59,488 bases of DNA from positions 1 to 59,488 of the IMG/VR virus record IMGVR_UViG_3300035107_000641. One strand, written 5' to 3'. The first letter of the stretch is position 1, and each line of letters opens with the position of its first letter. Under the pieces are notes generated by a model that saw only the letters and a list, made by a program, of their open reading frames with translations, ran no database searches and had not been told where the DNA came from. The stretch comes from a virus. This document shows, piece after piece, positions 16,050-24,536 of this stretch. The position numbers and the translations under genes were made by a program.

Positions 16050-16301
16050 TTGGACATCAAAAGACAGAACAAGCTCGAACATGAACTCGAACAAGAACTC
16101 GCTCGGATCCGCACGAGGCGACAAATCGCCGAGGCAACGGTCGACGAGTACGAACGCCGCGCAATCCGCGGGTGTCGACCAGGGCAGGCGATGCACATCG
16201 AAAGGCGCGTGGCGGAGCTCGAGCAGGAGACGGTCGAGCCGCTGCGAAGGCGCGAGATGGAGCTCGAGCGGGCCCTGACCGAACTGCTGGAGGCTGCATG
16301 A
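16050..16301 (+). CDS. Small coiled-coil protein, 83 aa, first gene of early operon
   Basis: I prefer TTG at 16050, which has GGAGG 6 bases upstream and lies after the predicted transcription start. An in-frame ATG at 15990 would fall between the promoter boxes. The product is almost wholly helical and charged ('QNKLEHELEQELARIRTRRQ'), a probable coiled coil. The stop overlaps the next ATG. Function unknown. Confidence 0.6.
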   Translation: MDIKRQNKLEHELEQELARIRTRRQIAEATVDEYERRAIRGCRPGQAMHIERRVAELEQETVEPLRRREMELERALTELLEAA

Positions 16302-16561
16302 GAGCGCATGCCCCTGAATACCCCGAGACCACCAAGAGGATCGAGCCGGTCAAGGAGGTTGGCCGATTGCGCCAAAGCATATGCGCCAAGATCCGCCTGC
16401 TCGACCTGTGGACAAAGCGAGAGGCCGACGCGGGTCACCTCGACGACCTCGAGGTGAGGCGACGCGAGATCGCGAACGACCTCGGGCTCTACGAACTTAT
16501 CGACAAACTCGAAGCGCTCGAAGGCGAGCTGCTTACCGACATGGAGGAGACACCATGGTGA
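16298..16561 (+). CDS. Small helical protein, 87 aa
   Basis: ATG 16298 lies in an ATGA overlap with GGAGG 4 bases upstream. The sequence is helical and charged, with a Cys-containing start ('LRQSICAKIRLLDLWTKREA') and an acidic end. It overlaps the next gene by 7 bases. It may work with the annealing protein that follows, by position only. Confidence 0.62.
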   Translation: MRAHAPEYPETTKRIEPVKEVGRLRQSICAKIRLLDLWTKREADAGHLDDLEVRRREIANDLGLYELIDKLEALEGELLTDMEETPW

Positions 16562-17631
16562 ACATCATCAAGAGCATGGACGACTTCAGCACGTTGGCGA
16601 CCATCAGCGAACGCCTCAGCAGAAGCACCTTCTGTGGCGTCAAGAAAGCGGAGGACGCGCTGTGGATCGTCGCGACAGGCGCCGCGCTCGGGCTCGACCC
16701 CCTGGCGTCCTTGCGTGGCATCCACGTCATCAAGGGGAAGCCGACGCTGTCCGCAGACATGATGATGGCGGTCGTGCTGCGTCACGCTGCGTGCAAGCGC
16801 TTCGTCGTCACGATGGGCGAGGTGGAGGCGAGCGTGGAAGTTCTTCGTGATGGCTGGCAGGAGCCAAAGCACTACACCTTCACGCGAGCTGACGCACAGC
16901 GCGCGGGGCTTTGGGGCAAGGGCACGTGGGCACAGTACCCCCAGGACATGCTCAAGGCTCGCGCCATCTCGCGCGCCGCTCGGGCAGCATTCCCGGACGC
17001 CTTGCTTGGCGTGTACGTGCACGGCGAGCTGGACGGCGACCAGGAGGAGCCCACCTACTCCGCTCCCGAGCAGGTCATCGAGGCGGAGTTCCACGAAACA
17101 AAGCAGCTCGAGAGCAAGGCCGTCGCGCTGGCGACCGACGAGCAGGTCTATCGGTTCGGCGAGTTGATCGAAGAGACAGGCGTGAGCGTCGAGCAGGGAG
17201 AAGCCTTCGCGTCTCACTGCGCAGGAGGCGGCGACATCGGCGAACTGGAGGCCGAGACCCTCTCCAAATACATCGCCACGCTCGAGAAGGATGGGGTGGA
17301 GGCCAGGCGCTCGCGCATCCTCAAGGCCCTCGGTCTCGAGGACAAGGACGCCTCGGAGTCGGACTGGAACGCGGCGAGTCGAAAGCTCTGGGCCGTGATC
17401 GGCCAGGGGCTCAAGGCTGCGGGCTTCGGCTCTCGCGAGGTCGCCCGGCTTCAGGATGGCTACAAGCACTTCCTCTACCAGCGCGACAACATCGAATCCA
17501 TGCACAACCTCAAGGTCGGCGAGCTCCGCGCCGAGGCCGAGCGTCTTGAGCGCATGGCCCCCGAAGGTCGCGGCGCCTACATCAAGGACCAGGCGCTCCC
17601 CTTCCTCGAGCAGGATGAGGAGGCGGCGTGA
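16555..17631 (+). CDS. RecT-like single-strand annealing protein (putative)
   Basis: ATG 16555 has GGAGG 7 bases upstream. Of 358 residues, about 1-175 contain 'GLDPLASLRGIHVIKGKPTL', 'SADMMMAVVLRHA' and 'MLKARAISRAARAAFPDALL'. This pattern is typical of phage RecT-type annealing proteins, notably the Ala/Arg-rich helix with A-x-x-P-D/E-x-L. The C-terminal half is helical and acidic, probably an interaction region. It should pair single strands during recombination. A UvrD-like helicase follows two genes later; no dedicated exonuclease is recognisable nearby. Confidence 0.7.
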   Translation: MVNIIKSMDDFSTLATISERLSRSTFCGVKKAEDALWIVATGAALGLDPLASLRGIHVIKGKPTLSADMMMAVVLRHAACKRFVVTMGEVEASVEVLRDGWQEPKHYTFTRADAQRAGLWGKGTWAQYPQDMLKARAISRAARAAFPDALLGVYVHGELDGDQEEPTYSAPEQVIEAEFHETKQLESKAVALATDEQVYRFGELIEETGVSVEQGEAFASHCAGGGDIGELEAETLSKYIATLEKDGVEARRSRILKALGLEDKDASESDWNAASRKLWAVIGQGLKAAGFGSREVARLQDGYKHFLYQRDNIESMHNLKVGELRAEAERLERMAPEGRGAYIKDQALPFLEQDEEAA

Positions 17632-17930
17632 TCACGCGGGAAGACTGCAAAGCCGCTGACCTCTACCTCGAGGCGATTCACGAGGCGAACCACGAGTGGT
17701 GGTACTCGCCGCGTCACGGCACGCGCCTGGCGATCGATCGCCACCTTGGCCGCGTCATCTGGCTGCGCCGCACGGTGCTCGAATACGAGGATGGCAGCGA
17801 AGAGGTCTTCTGGGACACCGACGGCGAGGTCATGCTCGCCAACAACCTCGATGAACTCCGACAGATCCTCCACCCCACTGAACAACGACCAGAAGAAGGA
17901 CCGAGGTGCAAGCGATGGGTATTGATCTGA
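17628..17930 (+). CDS. Hypothetical protein, 100 aa
   Basis: GTG 17628 overlaps the previous stop and has GGAGG 4 bases upstream. It has an aromatic-rich first half ('EANHEWWYSPRHGTRLAIDR') with a beta-rich centre and a basic end. It overlaps the helicase gene by 16 bases. No family recognised. Confidence 0.62.
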   Translation: MITREDCKAADLYLEAIHEANHEWWYSPRHGTRLAIDRHLGRVIWLRRTVLEYEDGSEEVFWDTDGEVMLANNLDELRQILHPTEQRPEEGPRCKRWVLI

Positions 17931-19786
17931 AACTCGCGTCGTCACTCGACGCCGCACAACTTCGCGTGGTCACACACCCGCTCGATGGCCCTCACGCGTT
18001 CGTGGTTGCGGGCGCGGGGAGCGGAAAGACAAGGTGCGTGGCCTACCGCTGTGGGTGGCTTATCGAGCAAGGCGTCGAGCCTTCCCGCATCACCGCCGTG
18101 AGCTTCACCAAGAAGAGCGGTGACGAGCTCGGCGAGCGCATCATCAAGGTGCATCCTGAGCGCGGCGGCGAGGTCACGGCGTCGACCTATCACTCGCTCG
18201 GCTATTCCTGGCTGCGCGAGTGGGAACTGTGCACGGGCTCGAACGTGTGGATGGACTACCACGCGCTCAGGGTTTTGCGAGACCTGCTCAAGAAGCAACG
18301 TCGCTGGCCCAAGAAGGTCGGCGCCGAGGAGCTGCTCGCGCTGTTCACCCAGGCCAAGGAGAAGGCGCTCCTTCCCTCGCAGATCGAGACCGCCCTGTAC
18401 GAGTGGGGGCGCAGCCATAACTGCCCCGCCATCGTCGGCGTGTGGCGCCAGTTCAACCAGGCCAAGGCCGAGGACGGCGCCGTCGAGATGATCGATATGA
18501 TCTGGCGCTGGTGGGTCGAGATGACCACCAAGCCCGAGCGCGCAGGTCAGTGCCAGCGCGCGCAGGACTACTTCTTCGTCGATGAGGTCCAGGACCTCGA
18601 CGCGCTCCAGACACGCATCATGGAGCTCCTCGCGCGCGACGCCCAAGTCATGGCCATCGGCGACCCTCGCCAATCGATCTACGCGTTCCGCGGCGCTGAT
18701 CTCTCGAGGCTGCGCTACTACGTCGAGGAGAAGCTCGGCTGCGAGGTCCTCACGCTCGACACCAACTACCGCTCGCGCGAGCGCATCGTGCGATGCGGCT
18801 CGATCATCATGCGCGGCGCGAGCGAGGCCGAGTGGTCTGGCGAAGCGATCGCACACCGGGAGGAGCATGGTCACGTCGAGATCTGGGAGCCACAGAACTC
18901 GACCGAGGAGGCCGAAGAGGTCTGCGTCGACATCCGCCGCCGTTTGCTCGATGGCGCGAGCGCGGATGACATCGCCATCATCTACCGACAGAACGCGCAG
19001 GCCGCTGCCTTCGAACGCGCGCTCGGCGTCGCAGGTGTCCCCTATCTGGTCCATGGCGCGACGAGCTTCTTCGAACGCGCCGAGATCAAGGATGCGCTCG
19101 CCTACCTCAAGCTCGTGGTGGACCCGAGCGACTTCGAGGCAGCCAAGCGCGTGCGCTCCAAGCCTTGCCGTTACCTCGGCGATCGCTCCTGGCGTTCCGT
19201 TGAAGACCAGCGCGCCGCGACCGTCATCGAGGCGCTCGGGCTCGCGGCAGACCTCGCATCCTCCAGGGAGGCCGATCGCTTCGAGCACTTCCAACGCCAA
19301 CTCGAGGAGCTCGAGGCGCTTGCGCTCGAAGGTCCCGCCGTCGTGCTCGAGCGCGTGCTCGAGCTCCGGGGGCTCGACAACCTGACCTTCCAGTCTCGGT
19401 ACGAGGGGGAGGAGGAGGAGGACAACGATCGCGTCCAGAACCTCGCCGCGCTCATGGCCATCGCGCGCGGCTGCGACTCCATCGAGAAGCTCCTCACCGT
19501 GGCAAGGCCACCTCGCAAGAGAGGTGAAGCAGCGGTGCACCTGATGACCGTGCACAAGAGCAAAGGCTTGGAGTTCCCCTACGTCTATCAGGTCGGCGTC
19601 ATCGGCACGATCTACCGCGACAACGACGAGGAGTCGCGCCGGATTCTCTATGTCGGCGCCACGCGCGCTGAGGACGAGCTCGTGATCACGATGCCCAAGG
19701 AAGTCCTCGGGAGGCCCGGTTCCCCGAGCGTGTACCTGAACCCGCTGCTCGACCACATGACATCGACCGAGGCCGCAGCGGAGTGA
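17915..19786 (+). CDS. UvrD/Rep-type superfamily 1 DNA helicase
   Basis: The start is ATG 17915 with GAGG 8 bases upstream. The 623-residue protein has the SF1A motifs in order: Walker A 'GAGSGKT' (33-39), 'AVSFTKKSGDELGER' (Ia), 'FVDEVQDLD' (II), 'GDPRQSIYAFRGAD' (III), 'LDTNYRS' (IV), 'MTVHKSKGLEF' (V) and 'YVGATRAEDEL' (VI). It unwinds DNA 3' to 5' using ATP and would act in phage replication or recombination with the annealing protein upstream. It lacks a nuclease domain. Confidence 0.9.
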   Translation: MGIDLKLASSLDAAQLRVVTHPLDGPHAFVVAGAGSGKTRCVAYRCGWLIEQGVEPSRITAVSFTKKSGDELGERIIKVHPERGGEVTASTYHSLGYSWLREWELCTGSNVWMDYHALRVLRDLLKKQRRWPKKVGAEELLALFTQAKEKALLPSQIETALYEWGRSHNCPAIVGVWRQFNQAKAEDGAVEMIDMIWRWWVEMTTKPERAGQCQRAQDYFFVDEVQDLDALQTRIMELLARDAQVMAIGDPRQSIYAFRGADLSRLRYYVEEKLGCEVLTLDTNYRSRERIVRCGSIIMRGASEAEWSGEAIAHREEHGHVEIWEPQNSTEEAEEVCVDIRRRLLDGASADDIAIIYRQNAQAAAFERALGVAGVPYLVHGATSFFERAEIKDALAYLKLVVDPSDFEAAKRVRSKPCRYLGDRSWRSVEDQRAATVIEALGLAADLASSREADRFEHFQRQLEELEALALEGPAVVLERVLELRGLDNLTFQSRYEGEEEEDNDRVQNLAALMAIARGCDSIEKLLTVARPPRKRGEAAVHLMTVHKSKGLEFPYVYQVGVIGTIYRDNDEESRRILYVGATRAEDELVITMPKEVLGRPGSPSVYLNPLLDHMTSTEAAAE

Positions 19787-19877
19787 CGGCGCTGTGGGGC
19801 GGCATACGCGCGCCCCGCTTCGGGTCACACCGAGGCGTCGTTTCGAGCCAATGAAGGCTCACCATAAGGAGGCAAGG

Positions 19878-20081
19878 ATGCTGACACTGACACGAAAGGT
19901 CGACGAGAAGATCGCCATCTATGACGCGCACGACGGAACCTTGATCGCCGAAATCCTCGTGAAAGAGGTGAGCAAAAAGCAGGTTCGCATCGGCGTCGAG
20001 GCCGAGCGCGAGTTGGGGATCGACCGTTGGGAAGTCTACGCCAAACGCATGCGCCTGGAGGAAACCGATGACCAGCCCTGA
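19878..20081 (+). CDS. csrA: CsrA-family RNA-binding regulator
   Basis: ATG 19878 has AAGGAGG 5 bases upstream. The 67-residue protein opens 'MLTLTRKVDEKIAIYD', the classic CsrA first strand, continues 'VSKKQVRIGVEAERELGIDR' and keeps the 'R-W-E-V-Y' segment that holds the conserved RNA-binding Arg. The usual Ala-Pro turn is Ala-Glu here. CsrA dimers bind GGA motifs in 5' leaders, so this may redirect host or phage translation early in infection. It lies in the middle of the early operon, overlapping the next gene by 14 bases. Confidence 0.85.
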   Translation: MLTLTRKVDEKIAIYDAHDGTLIAEILVKEVSKKQVRIGVEAERELGIDRWEVYAKRMRLEETDDQP

Positions 20082-20382
20082 AGACAAGGTGCTCGAGCTC
20101 ACCAAGCTCGAGCGACGCGCGAAGATCCCTGAGTTGGCCATCGGCCAGTGGCACGCGCAGCTCCTCGAGGAGCACAGCGCGGGTGATTTGCTCGGCATCG
20201 GGAACGAGGGATTAGGCCGAATACTGAGGATTGTGCGCCCCATGTCGCCCGAGCAGTTCCGCAACTGGCTTGAGGCGCAGCTCGGTGACGAGGAGCTCGA
20301 GTACTTCGAGCCGCAAGACGAACCAGGGCAGCCGATCGGTCTTCTGATGGCGAGACCATGGCGCGAGGGAGGGCTGTTGTGA
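20068..20382 (+). CDS. Hypothetical acidic protein, 104 aa
   Basis: ATG 20068 has GGAGG 6 bases upstream, inside the 3' end of csrA. The protein is acidic and mostly helical with an aromatic-acidic stretch ('GDEELEYFEPQDEPG'). It is coupled to the methyltransferase gene by a GTGA overlap. Family not recognised. Confidence 0.62.
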   Translation: MTSPEDKVLELTKLERRAKIPELAIGQWHAQLLEEHSAGDLLGIGNEGLGRILRIVRPMSPEQFRNWLEAQLGDEELEYFEPQDEPGQPIGLLMARPWREGGLL

Positions 20383-21026
20383 ACCAGCTCGAACTCATCG
20401 AGGGGCAAGGCTCCTACCAGGCCGGCGCACGCGATGACCTCGACTATTACCCCACGCCGCCCGAACTCCTCGGGCCGTTGCTCACGCGCTGGGGGATACT
20501 TCGAAGCAAGCAGCGCATCCTCGAGCCGTGCGCAGGCCGCGCGCTTTCGCTGGCGCGCGTGCTCCAGTCGGAGGGGCACGAGGTCCTGACCGCGGATATC
20601 GATCTGCTGGCGCCCGTGGACATGCACGTCGATGTGCTCGAGCACGACTGGAGTCAGCACAAGGCGGACGTGGTCTTGACCAACCCGCCCTATCTGGTGG
20701 GCGACATGCACGCCGCTGACGTGATCCGCGCGCTGCTCCCTCATGTGAAGTGGGGCGTCTTCCTGCTTCGCACGACCTTCAAGGAACCCTGCGCGAACCG
20801 ACTTGACCTGGTGACTGGTGAGGGCGCGCCCGTGCGCGTGATCACCAACCCTCGGGTCTCCTTTCGCGGCAAGGGCACCGACACGACCACGACGAGCTGG
20901 TTCATCTGGCGCGGCGCCAAGACCCGATACCTCCGCATGCCGAGGCAAGGCTGGTACGGCGAGACCGTGCACCCCAACGAACTCGAGCGATGGCGCATCC
21001 GCTTCGCCGAGAGAGGGTTGCTGTGA
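20379..21026 (+). CDS. DNA adenine-N6 methyltransferase-like protein
   Basis: GTG 20379 has GGGAGG 6 bases upstream. The 215-residue protein has 'YYPTPPELL' at the front, AdoMet-binding motif I 'ILEPCAGRALSLARVL' and catalytic motif IV 'TNPPY'. These place it with amino-methyltransferases acting on adenine. It is small and has no clear target-recognition domain, so specificity cannot be read. A role in protecting phage DNA from restriction or in marking replicated DNA is inferred. Confidence 0.75.
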   Translation: MNQLELIEGQGSYQAGARDDLDYYPTPPELLGPLLTRWGILRSKQRILEPCAGRALSLARVLQSEGHEVLTADIDLLAPVDMHVDVLEHDWSQHKADVVLTNPPYLVGDMHAADVIRALLPHVKWGVFLLRTTFKEPCANRLDLVTGEGAPVRVITNPRVSFRGKGTDTTTTSWFIWRGAKTRYLRMPRQGWYGETVHPNELERWRIRFAERGLL

Positions 21027-21235
21027 GCCAGTTCAGCCACCTCACAAGAGACCAGCTCGAGAGGCTTTATGTGCTCGCGCTCGAACGTGCGGCGATTGCC
21101 GAGGGTCGCATCGCCGCGGCTGAGCTTCGCGCCGCCAGAGCCGAGTCTGATTTGAACCGATTACAACGCGCGCAGAAGGCCGCGGCCAGGCGCCGTGCAC
21201 TGCGCGAGCAAGGACAGGAGGAACTCGCGATATGA
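21023..21235 (+). CDS. Small helical protein, 70 aa
   Basis: GTG 21023 overlaps the methyltransferase stop. Nearly all of the protein is one Ala/Arg/Glu-rich helix ('RAARAESDLNRLQRAQKAAA'), a likely coiled coil. It is coupled to the next gene by an ATGA overlap. Function unknown. Confidence 0.58.
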   Translation: MSQFSHLTRDQLERLYVLALERAAIAEGRIAAAELRAARAESDLNRLQRAQKAAARRRALREQGQEELAI

Positions 21236-21657
21236 AAGCAGAACAAGCATACGAAGCGCTTCGCCACGCAGCCGAGAAGGTCGCCGACACTCGACACGAA
21301 CCGCACTCGGGCCGCACCGAAGCCTATGAGGCGCTCGTCAAGGTCATCGACGAGGAGCTCGCGCCGAAGCTCGACGACGTTTACGAGGCGCACCAAGAAG
21401 AGCTCGCCGCGCCCGAGGACTACCGAGGAGGGATCCTCGAGGAGCTGCGGCGCGAGCGCGAGAAGCAAGAGAAGGAGTGGGACATCGCGCACGACGACGC
21501 ACACTCCCTCGAGGAGTGGGTTGCTATCCTCGTGTGCGAGATGGGGCCTATCCCGTGGGGTGGCGAGGTCGACTCGCGCACCGCGCTGGTGAAGGTCGCC
21601 GCCGTGGCAGTCGCAGCGATCGAGGCCATCGATCGTCGCGGCCCTGGGATCGATTGA
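21232..21657 (+). CDS. Phage protein with HDDxH motif, 141 aa
   Basis: A 141-residue acidic helical protein. Its C-terminal half has 'EKEWDIAHDDAHSLEEWVAI' and 'ALVKVAAVAVAAIEAIDRRG'. This recalls a widespread small phage family in which an E-x-x-W/G...HDD-x-H helix is followed by an Ala-rich helix. The family has no settled biochemical role. It may bind metal through the His/Asp cluster. Confidence 0.65.
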   Translation: MKAEQAYEALRHAAEKVADTRHEPHSGRTEAYEALVKVIDEELAPKLDDVYEAHQEELAAPEDYRGGILEELRREREKQEKEWDIAHDDAHSLEEWVAILVCEMGPIPWGGEVDSRTALVKVAAVAVAAIEAIDRRGPGID

Positions 21658-21669
21658 GGGAGGGTTGAG

Positions 21670-21873
21670 ATGACCAGCAGACTGATCACGAGAGTCGAGT
21701 GCGACCACCAAGACTGCGCCGTCCACCGTGATGTCCGAGAGGTCGCGCCAGGCAGCGCGCGCGAAGCGCTCCGACGCTACGGCTGGAGCTGCGAGGACAT
21801 CGGCGGGAGCTACCACGACTACTGCGGCGCCTGCACCGAGAAGAGGCGCCAGGCCGAGGAGGAAGAGGAGTGA
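21670..21873 (+). CDS. Small Cys-rich protein, 67 aa
   Basis: Contains a 'CDHQDCAVH' cluster near the N-terminus and a 'YHDYCGACTEKRR' cluster near the C-terminus, together a likely zinc ribbon. The end is a run of Glu. GGGAGG lies close before ATG 21670. It overlaps the next gene by GTGA. Function unknown. Confidence 0.62.
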   Translation: MTSRLITRVECDHQDCAVHRDVREVAPGSAREALRRYGWSCEDIGGSYHDYCGACTEKRRQAEEEEE

Positions 21874-22073
21874 GCACGCAACCAATTCAGATCGACACCG
21901 CGCGCGCCATCATGCGCGGCCAGGCTAAGGACCTTCGCCACAACCGCAAGCTCGACGATGCCGCCATCGCCGAGGCGAACCGAGTCACGCTCGAGCTCCG
22001 CCAGCGGATTCCCTGGATGTGGCGCATGCGCGGCGCGTTGCGCGACTGGTGGGCAGGGAGAGCAAACCGATGA
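21870..22073 (+). CDS. Small basic protein, 67 aa
   Basis: GTG 21870 overlaps the previous stop, and GAGGA repeats lie just upstream. The N-terminal part is helical; the C-terminus is Trp/Arg rich ('WMWRMRGALRDWWAGRANR') and could touch membrane or nucleic acid. It is coupled to the next gene by ATGA. No family recognised. Confidence 0.57.
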   Translation: MSTQPIQIDTARAIMRGQAKDLRHNRKLDDAAIAEANRVTLELRQRIPWMWRMRGALRDWWAGRANR

Positions 22074-22432
22074 CGTATTTCCACAGACCACAACCGCTCG
22101 AACAGCTCGCCGAGCATCTTGGCTTCACCACGACGCGAGGGTTGAAGAGGTCGCCGAAGTTTCGGCACATCGAGCAGTTCGGCGCCCTCTTCCGGGTCAA
22201 ACCAAGCGTCGAAGTCCTCGTGTTCGATCAGGGCCTCGATGGACCTTGTTCGCTCGCTTTCATCGCCGAGCAGCTCGGGCGCGAGGTCGAAACCATGAAG
22301 GCGCACGCAAGCCGAGACATCTACACATGGCTCTCGAAGCGCCTCCCCAACGACAACGAACTCGTGGTGGGCCGATCTGAGTACATCTACACCTTCGACC
22401 AGGACGCATTCGACGGGAGGGCAGCGGCATGA
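22070..22432 (+). CDS. Helix-turn-helix-like protein, 120 aa
   Basis: ATG 22070 lies in an ATGA overlap. The segment 'LEQLAEHLGFTTTRGLKRSP' reads as a helix-turn-helix, and a second one may lie at 'SLAFIAEQLGREVETMKAHA'. Two DNA-binding helices in a small soluble protein suggest a regulator or architectural protein of the early operon. It is not assigned to a named family. Confidence 0.6.
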   Translation: MTYFHRPQPLEQLAEHLGFTTTRGLKRSPKFRHIEQFGALFRVKPSVEVLVFDQGLDGPCSLAFIAEQLGREVETMKAHASRDIYTWLSKRLPNDNELVVGRSEYIYTFDQDAFDGRAAA

Positions 22433-23925
22433 GGTGGACAGGCGCCGACATCCTCGCGCAGCTCGACGAGGGCTGGGAGATCGACGAGATCGCCGCGGCG
22501 ACCGGGATGGGCATCGCCGAGGTCAAGCGGCTGATCCGCGAGCAACGATACAAGAACACAACGCAAGCCAAGGTGGAGACCATGACCAAGACCAAACAAG
22601 AGGAGACCACGCAGGCCGAGCATCCCGAGTGGGAGTGGAGCTCCATCCGCGCGCTCTCCATGCTGCCAGGCGCGCCACCCTACGGAACGCTCCAGTACCG
22701 ATTTAGCAGCGGCACAGCGCAGTGGGCACACTACGAAACCGCGAAGCCAGAAGACCTCGAAGGGGTGGAGGCGGATCCGCGCGCCAGGTCGCTCGGGCGG
22801 CTCGCCCCTGGGACCACCTGGGAGCCTCTCAAGCCTGACCAAGACGAGCAGCCCACCGGCCCGGATAAGGCGCCAAAACGAGAGACCGCAAAGGAGAACG
22901 CGCAAATCGCCACGCTCGAGACCGCGTTGATCGCCGCGCGTGAAGAGGCAGCCAAGCACAAGGCCACAATCGCGCAGATCGCGAAGGAGAGAGACGCGCT
23001 CGAAAAGATCGGCGAGGTCCTAGCGCGTCACACTGCGTTCGGTGGCGACGAGCTCAGCGTCAGCGAGATGTGCGAGTTGATCGAGGCGGCCTTCGAAGAC
23101 GCAGGCGAACTTCCAGTCATCAAGCGCGAGCTCGAGCTTGTGAGCGAGAAGATCGTCGAGCTCGAAACCTGCTACAACGTTGCGCGCGAGACTCGCTTGA
23201 CATGGGCGCAACGTGCTGCGGCGGCCGAAGCCACCCTTGCAAGCATTCAGGAAGCGCTCGAACCCATCGGCGATTTCGCAGGCAAGGACACGCCGATCGA
23301 TCAACGCATCGCACAACTCGTCGAGCGGTCGTTCCGTGAACACGCGAATCTCTACGCGATGCAGCAGGCCGCGCTCGAGTTCATGGAGAAATACGACGTT
23401 TCCGATGATGGCTGGTGGGATTCTGATCTGGTCGATTATGTGAACGCTGCGTGCCAGGGCATCGAGAACCACTATGACAAGCAATTTGCTGGCGTCGAAG
23501 ACATGCGCGAGGCCCTCCTCGCCGTGCACCGTGAGTGCGAGCGACAGGGTTATGGCGCTGATGATAAGCGCGCTGCGGTCGAGAAGGTGCACGACATCAT
23601 CGACTATGCCGAAGAGCTCGTGCGCCTCGTCGCGCGGCAAGACCAGCGAATCAAAGAACTCGAGTCCAAGCGCGAGCTCACGATCGAGGAAACCGACACG
23701 CCGGAGCACCATGAGCGCGGCGAAGATGAAGCCGGTGGGACAATCGCGCGTCGTTTGGATCGACTGGCTGACCTCGAAAACGAGCTCGCCAACTTCTACG
23801 CCCTTCGCGCGACCGAGGACTTTGCGGATCCAGATGACCGCTGCTGGGACCTCGAGCACGCCACGAAGCACGTCCGCCGATGGCAAGAGGTTGTCGAGGA
23901 GCAAGACAGGGAGGCAGGCCGATGA
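22429..23925 (+). CDS. Large coiled-coil protein, 498 aa, with N-terminal helix-turn-helix
   Basis: The first 40 residues ('LDEGWEIDEIAAATGMGIAE') form a helix-turn-helix-like element. A Trp/Pro-containing middle follows, then residues 150-480 are long acidic coiled coils with 'EKRELTIEE'-type heptads. It is the largest unassigned gene of the early operon. The form resembles a filament or scaffolding protein that could organise phage DNA or a host target. No enzymatic motif is visible. Confidence 0.6.
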   Translation: MRWTGADILAQLDEGWEIDEIAAATGMGIAEVKRLIREQRYKNTTQAKVETMTKTKQEETTQAEHPEWEWSSIRALSMLPGAPPYGTLQYRFSSGTAQWAHYETAKPEDLEGVEADPRARSLGRLAPGTTWEPLKPDQDEQPTGPDKAPKRETAKENAQIATLETALIAAREEAAKHKATIAQIAKERDALEKIGEVLARHTAFGGDELSVSEMCELIEAAFEDAGELPVIKRELELVSEKIVELETCYNVARETRLTWAQRAAAAEATLASIQEALEPIGDFAGKDTPIDQRIAQLVERSFREHANLYAMQQAALEFMEKYDVSDDGWWDSDLVDYVNAACQGIENHYDKQFAGVEDMREALLAVHRECERQGYGADDKRAAVEKVHDIIDYAEELVRLVARQDQRIKELESKRELTIEETDTPEHHERGEDEAGGTIARRLDRLADLENELANFYALRATEDFADPDDRCWDLEHATKHVRRWQEVVEEQDREAGR

Positions 23926-24218
23926 GCGAATACGAAGAGCATTCGGGCGATGAGATCAGGTGTCCTTATTGCGGCATCGTCAACACCGATTCGTGGGAGC
24001 ACGACCGCGAGCGCACATACGAGTGCGAGAGCTGCTGGATACCGTCGAAGCTGGAGGTGGACACCGCCATCACCTACACCACGACGCCATCTGCCAAGCT
24101 TATCCAGGACGAGATCGAAGATCTGGAGAGGCGCCTTCAGGGAGGCGCGGTTTGGCCCTCCGAACGCATCGCCAGGCTGAAAGCAGTGATTGCCAAGCTG
24201 GAGGAGGCCGAACGATGA
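23922..24218 (+). CDS. Zinc-ribbon protein, 98 aa
   Basis: ATG 23922 has GGGAGG 7 bases upstream. A four-Cys ribbon is visible: 'CPYCG' and 'CESCW' about 20 residues apart. A helical C-terminus ('LIQDEIEDLERRLQGG') follows. It is coupled to the Xis-like gene by an ATGA overlap. A DNA- or protein-contact role is likely, but the target is unknown. Confidence 0.65.
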   Translation: MSEYEEHSGDEIRCPYCGIVNTDSWEHDRERTYECESCWIPSKLEVDTAITYTTTPSAKLIQDEIEDLERRLQGGAVWPSERIARLKAVIAKLEEAER

Positions 24219-24490
24219 ATAGCGAGGCACCTTATCTGGCGTCCATCGTCGAGAAGCAGGCCGAGCAGATCGTGGAGCTCGCGCGCGAGAACGAACGCCT
24301 GCGCGCGCAGCTCGGCAACGCCTCCAATGTCGATGAGGAATTGATCGACTGTCGAACCGCGGCCGCACTCCTCAACATGAGCGAGCAAGGTCTGCGTCAG
24401 CTCTCCCGCGAGGGTGAGGTGCCGAGCGCGCGCAAGGTCGGCGGTGTCTGGAGATACTCGAAGGTCGCATTGATCACCTGGTCGCGCTAA
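24215..24490 (+). CDS. Excisionase-like HTH_17 protein
   Basis: A 91-residue protein. The N-terminal half is a short coiled coil; the C-terminal half is a winged helix of the HTH_17/Xis type ('DCRTAAALLNMSEQGLRQLS', then 'GVWRYSKVALITWSR'). It ends 46 bases before the integrase gene, the usual place for an excisionase or recombination directionality factor. The fold is clear; the Xis function is inferred from the neighbour. Confidence 0.72.
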   Translation: MNSEAPYLASIVEKQAEQIVELARENERLRAQLGNASNVDEELIDCRTAAALLNMSEQGLRQLSREGEVPSARKVGGVWRYSKVALITWSR

Positions 24491-24536
24491 CCTCCAAGGC
24501 TCACAGGATGAGCCGCCTCAACACACGAGGTAACTC

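Noticed and set aside
15890-16438. 182-codon minus-strand frame across the early promoter
   Set aside because: It covers the divergent control region and the first early genes, and is Ser/Arg-rich shadow sequence.
17942-19828. 628-codon minus-strand frame opposite the helicase gene
   Set aside because: The plus strand carries all SF1 helicase motifs. The minus product has low-complexity Leu/Asp/Arg composition.
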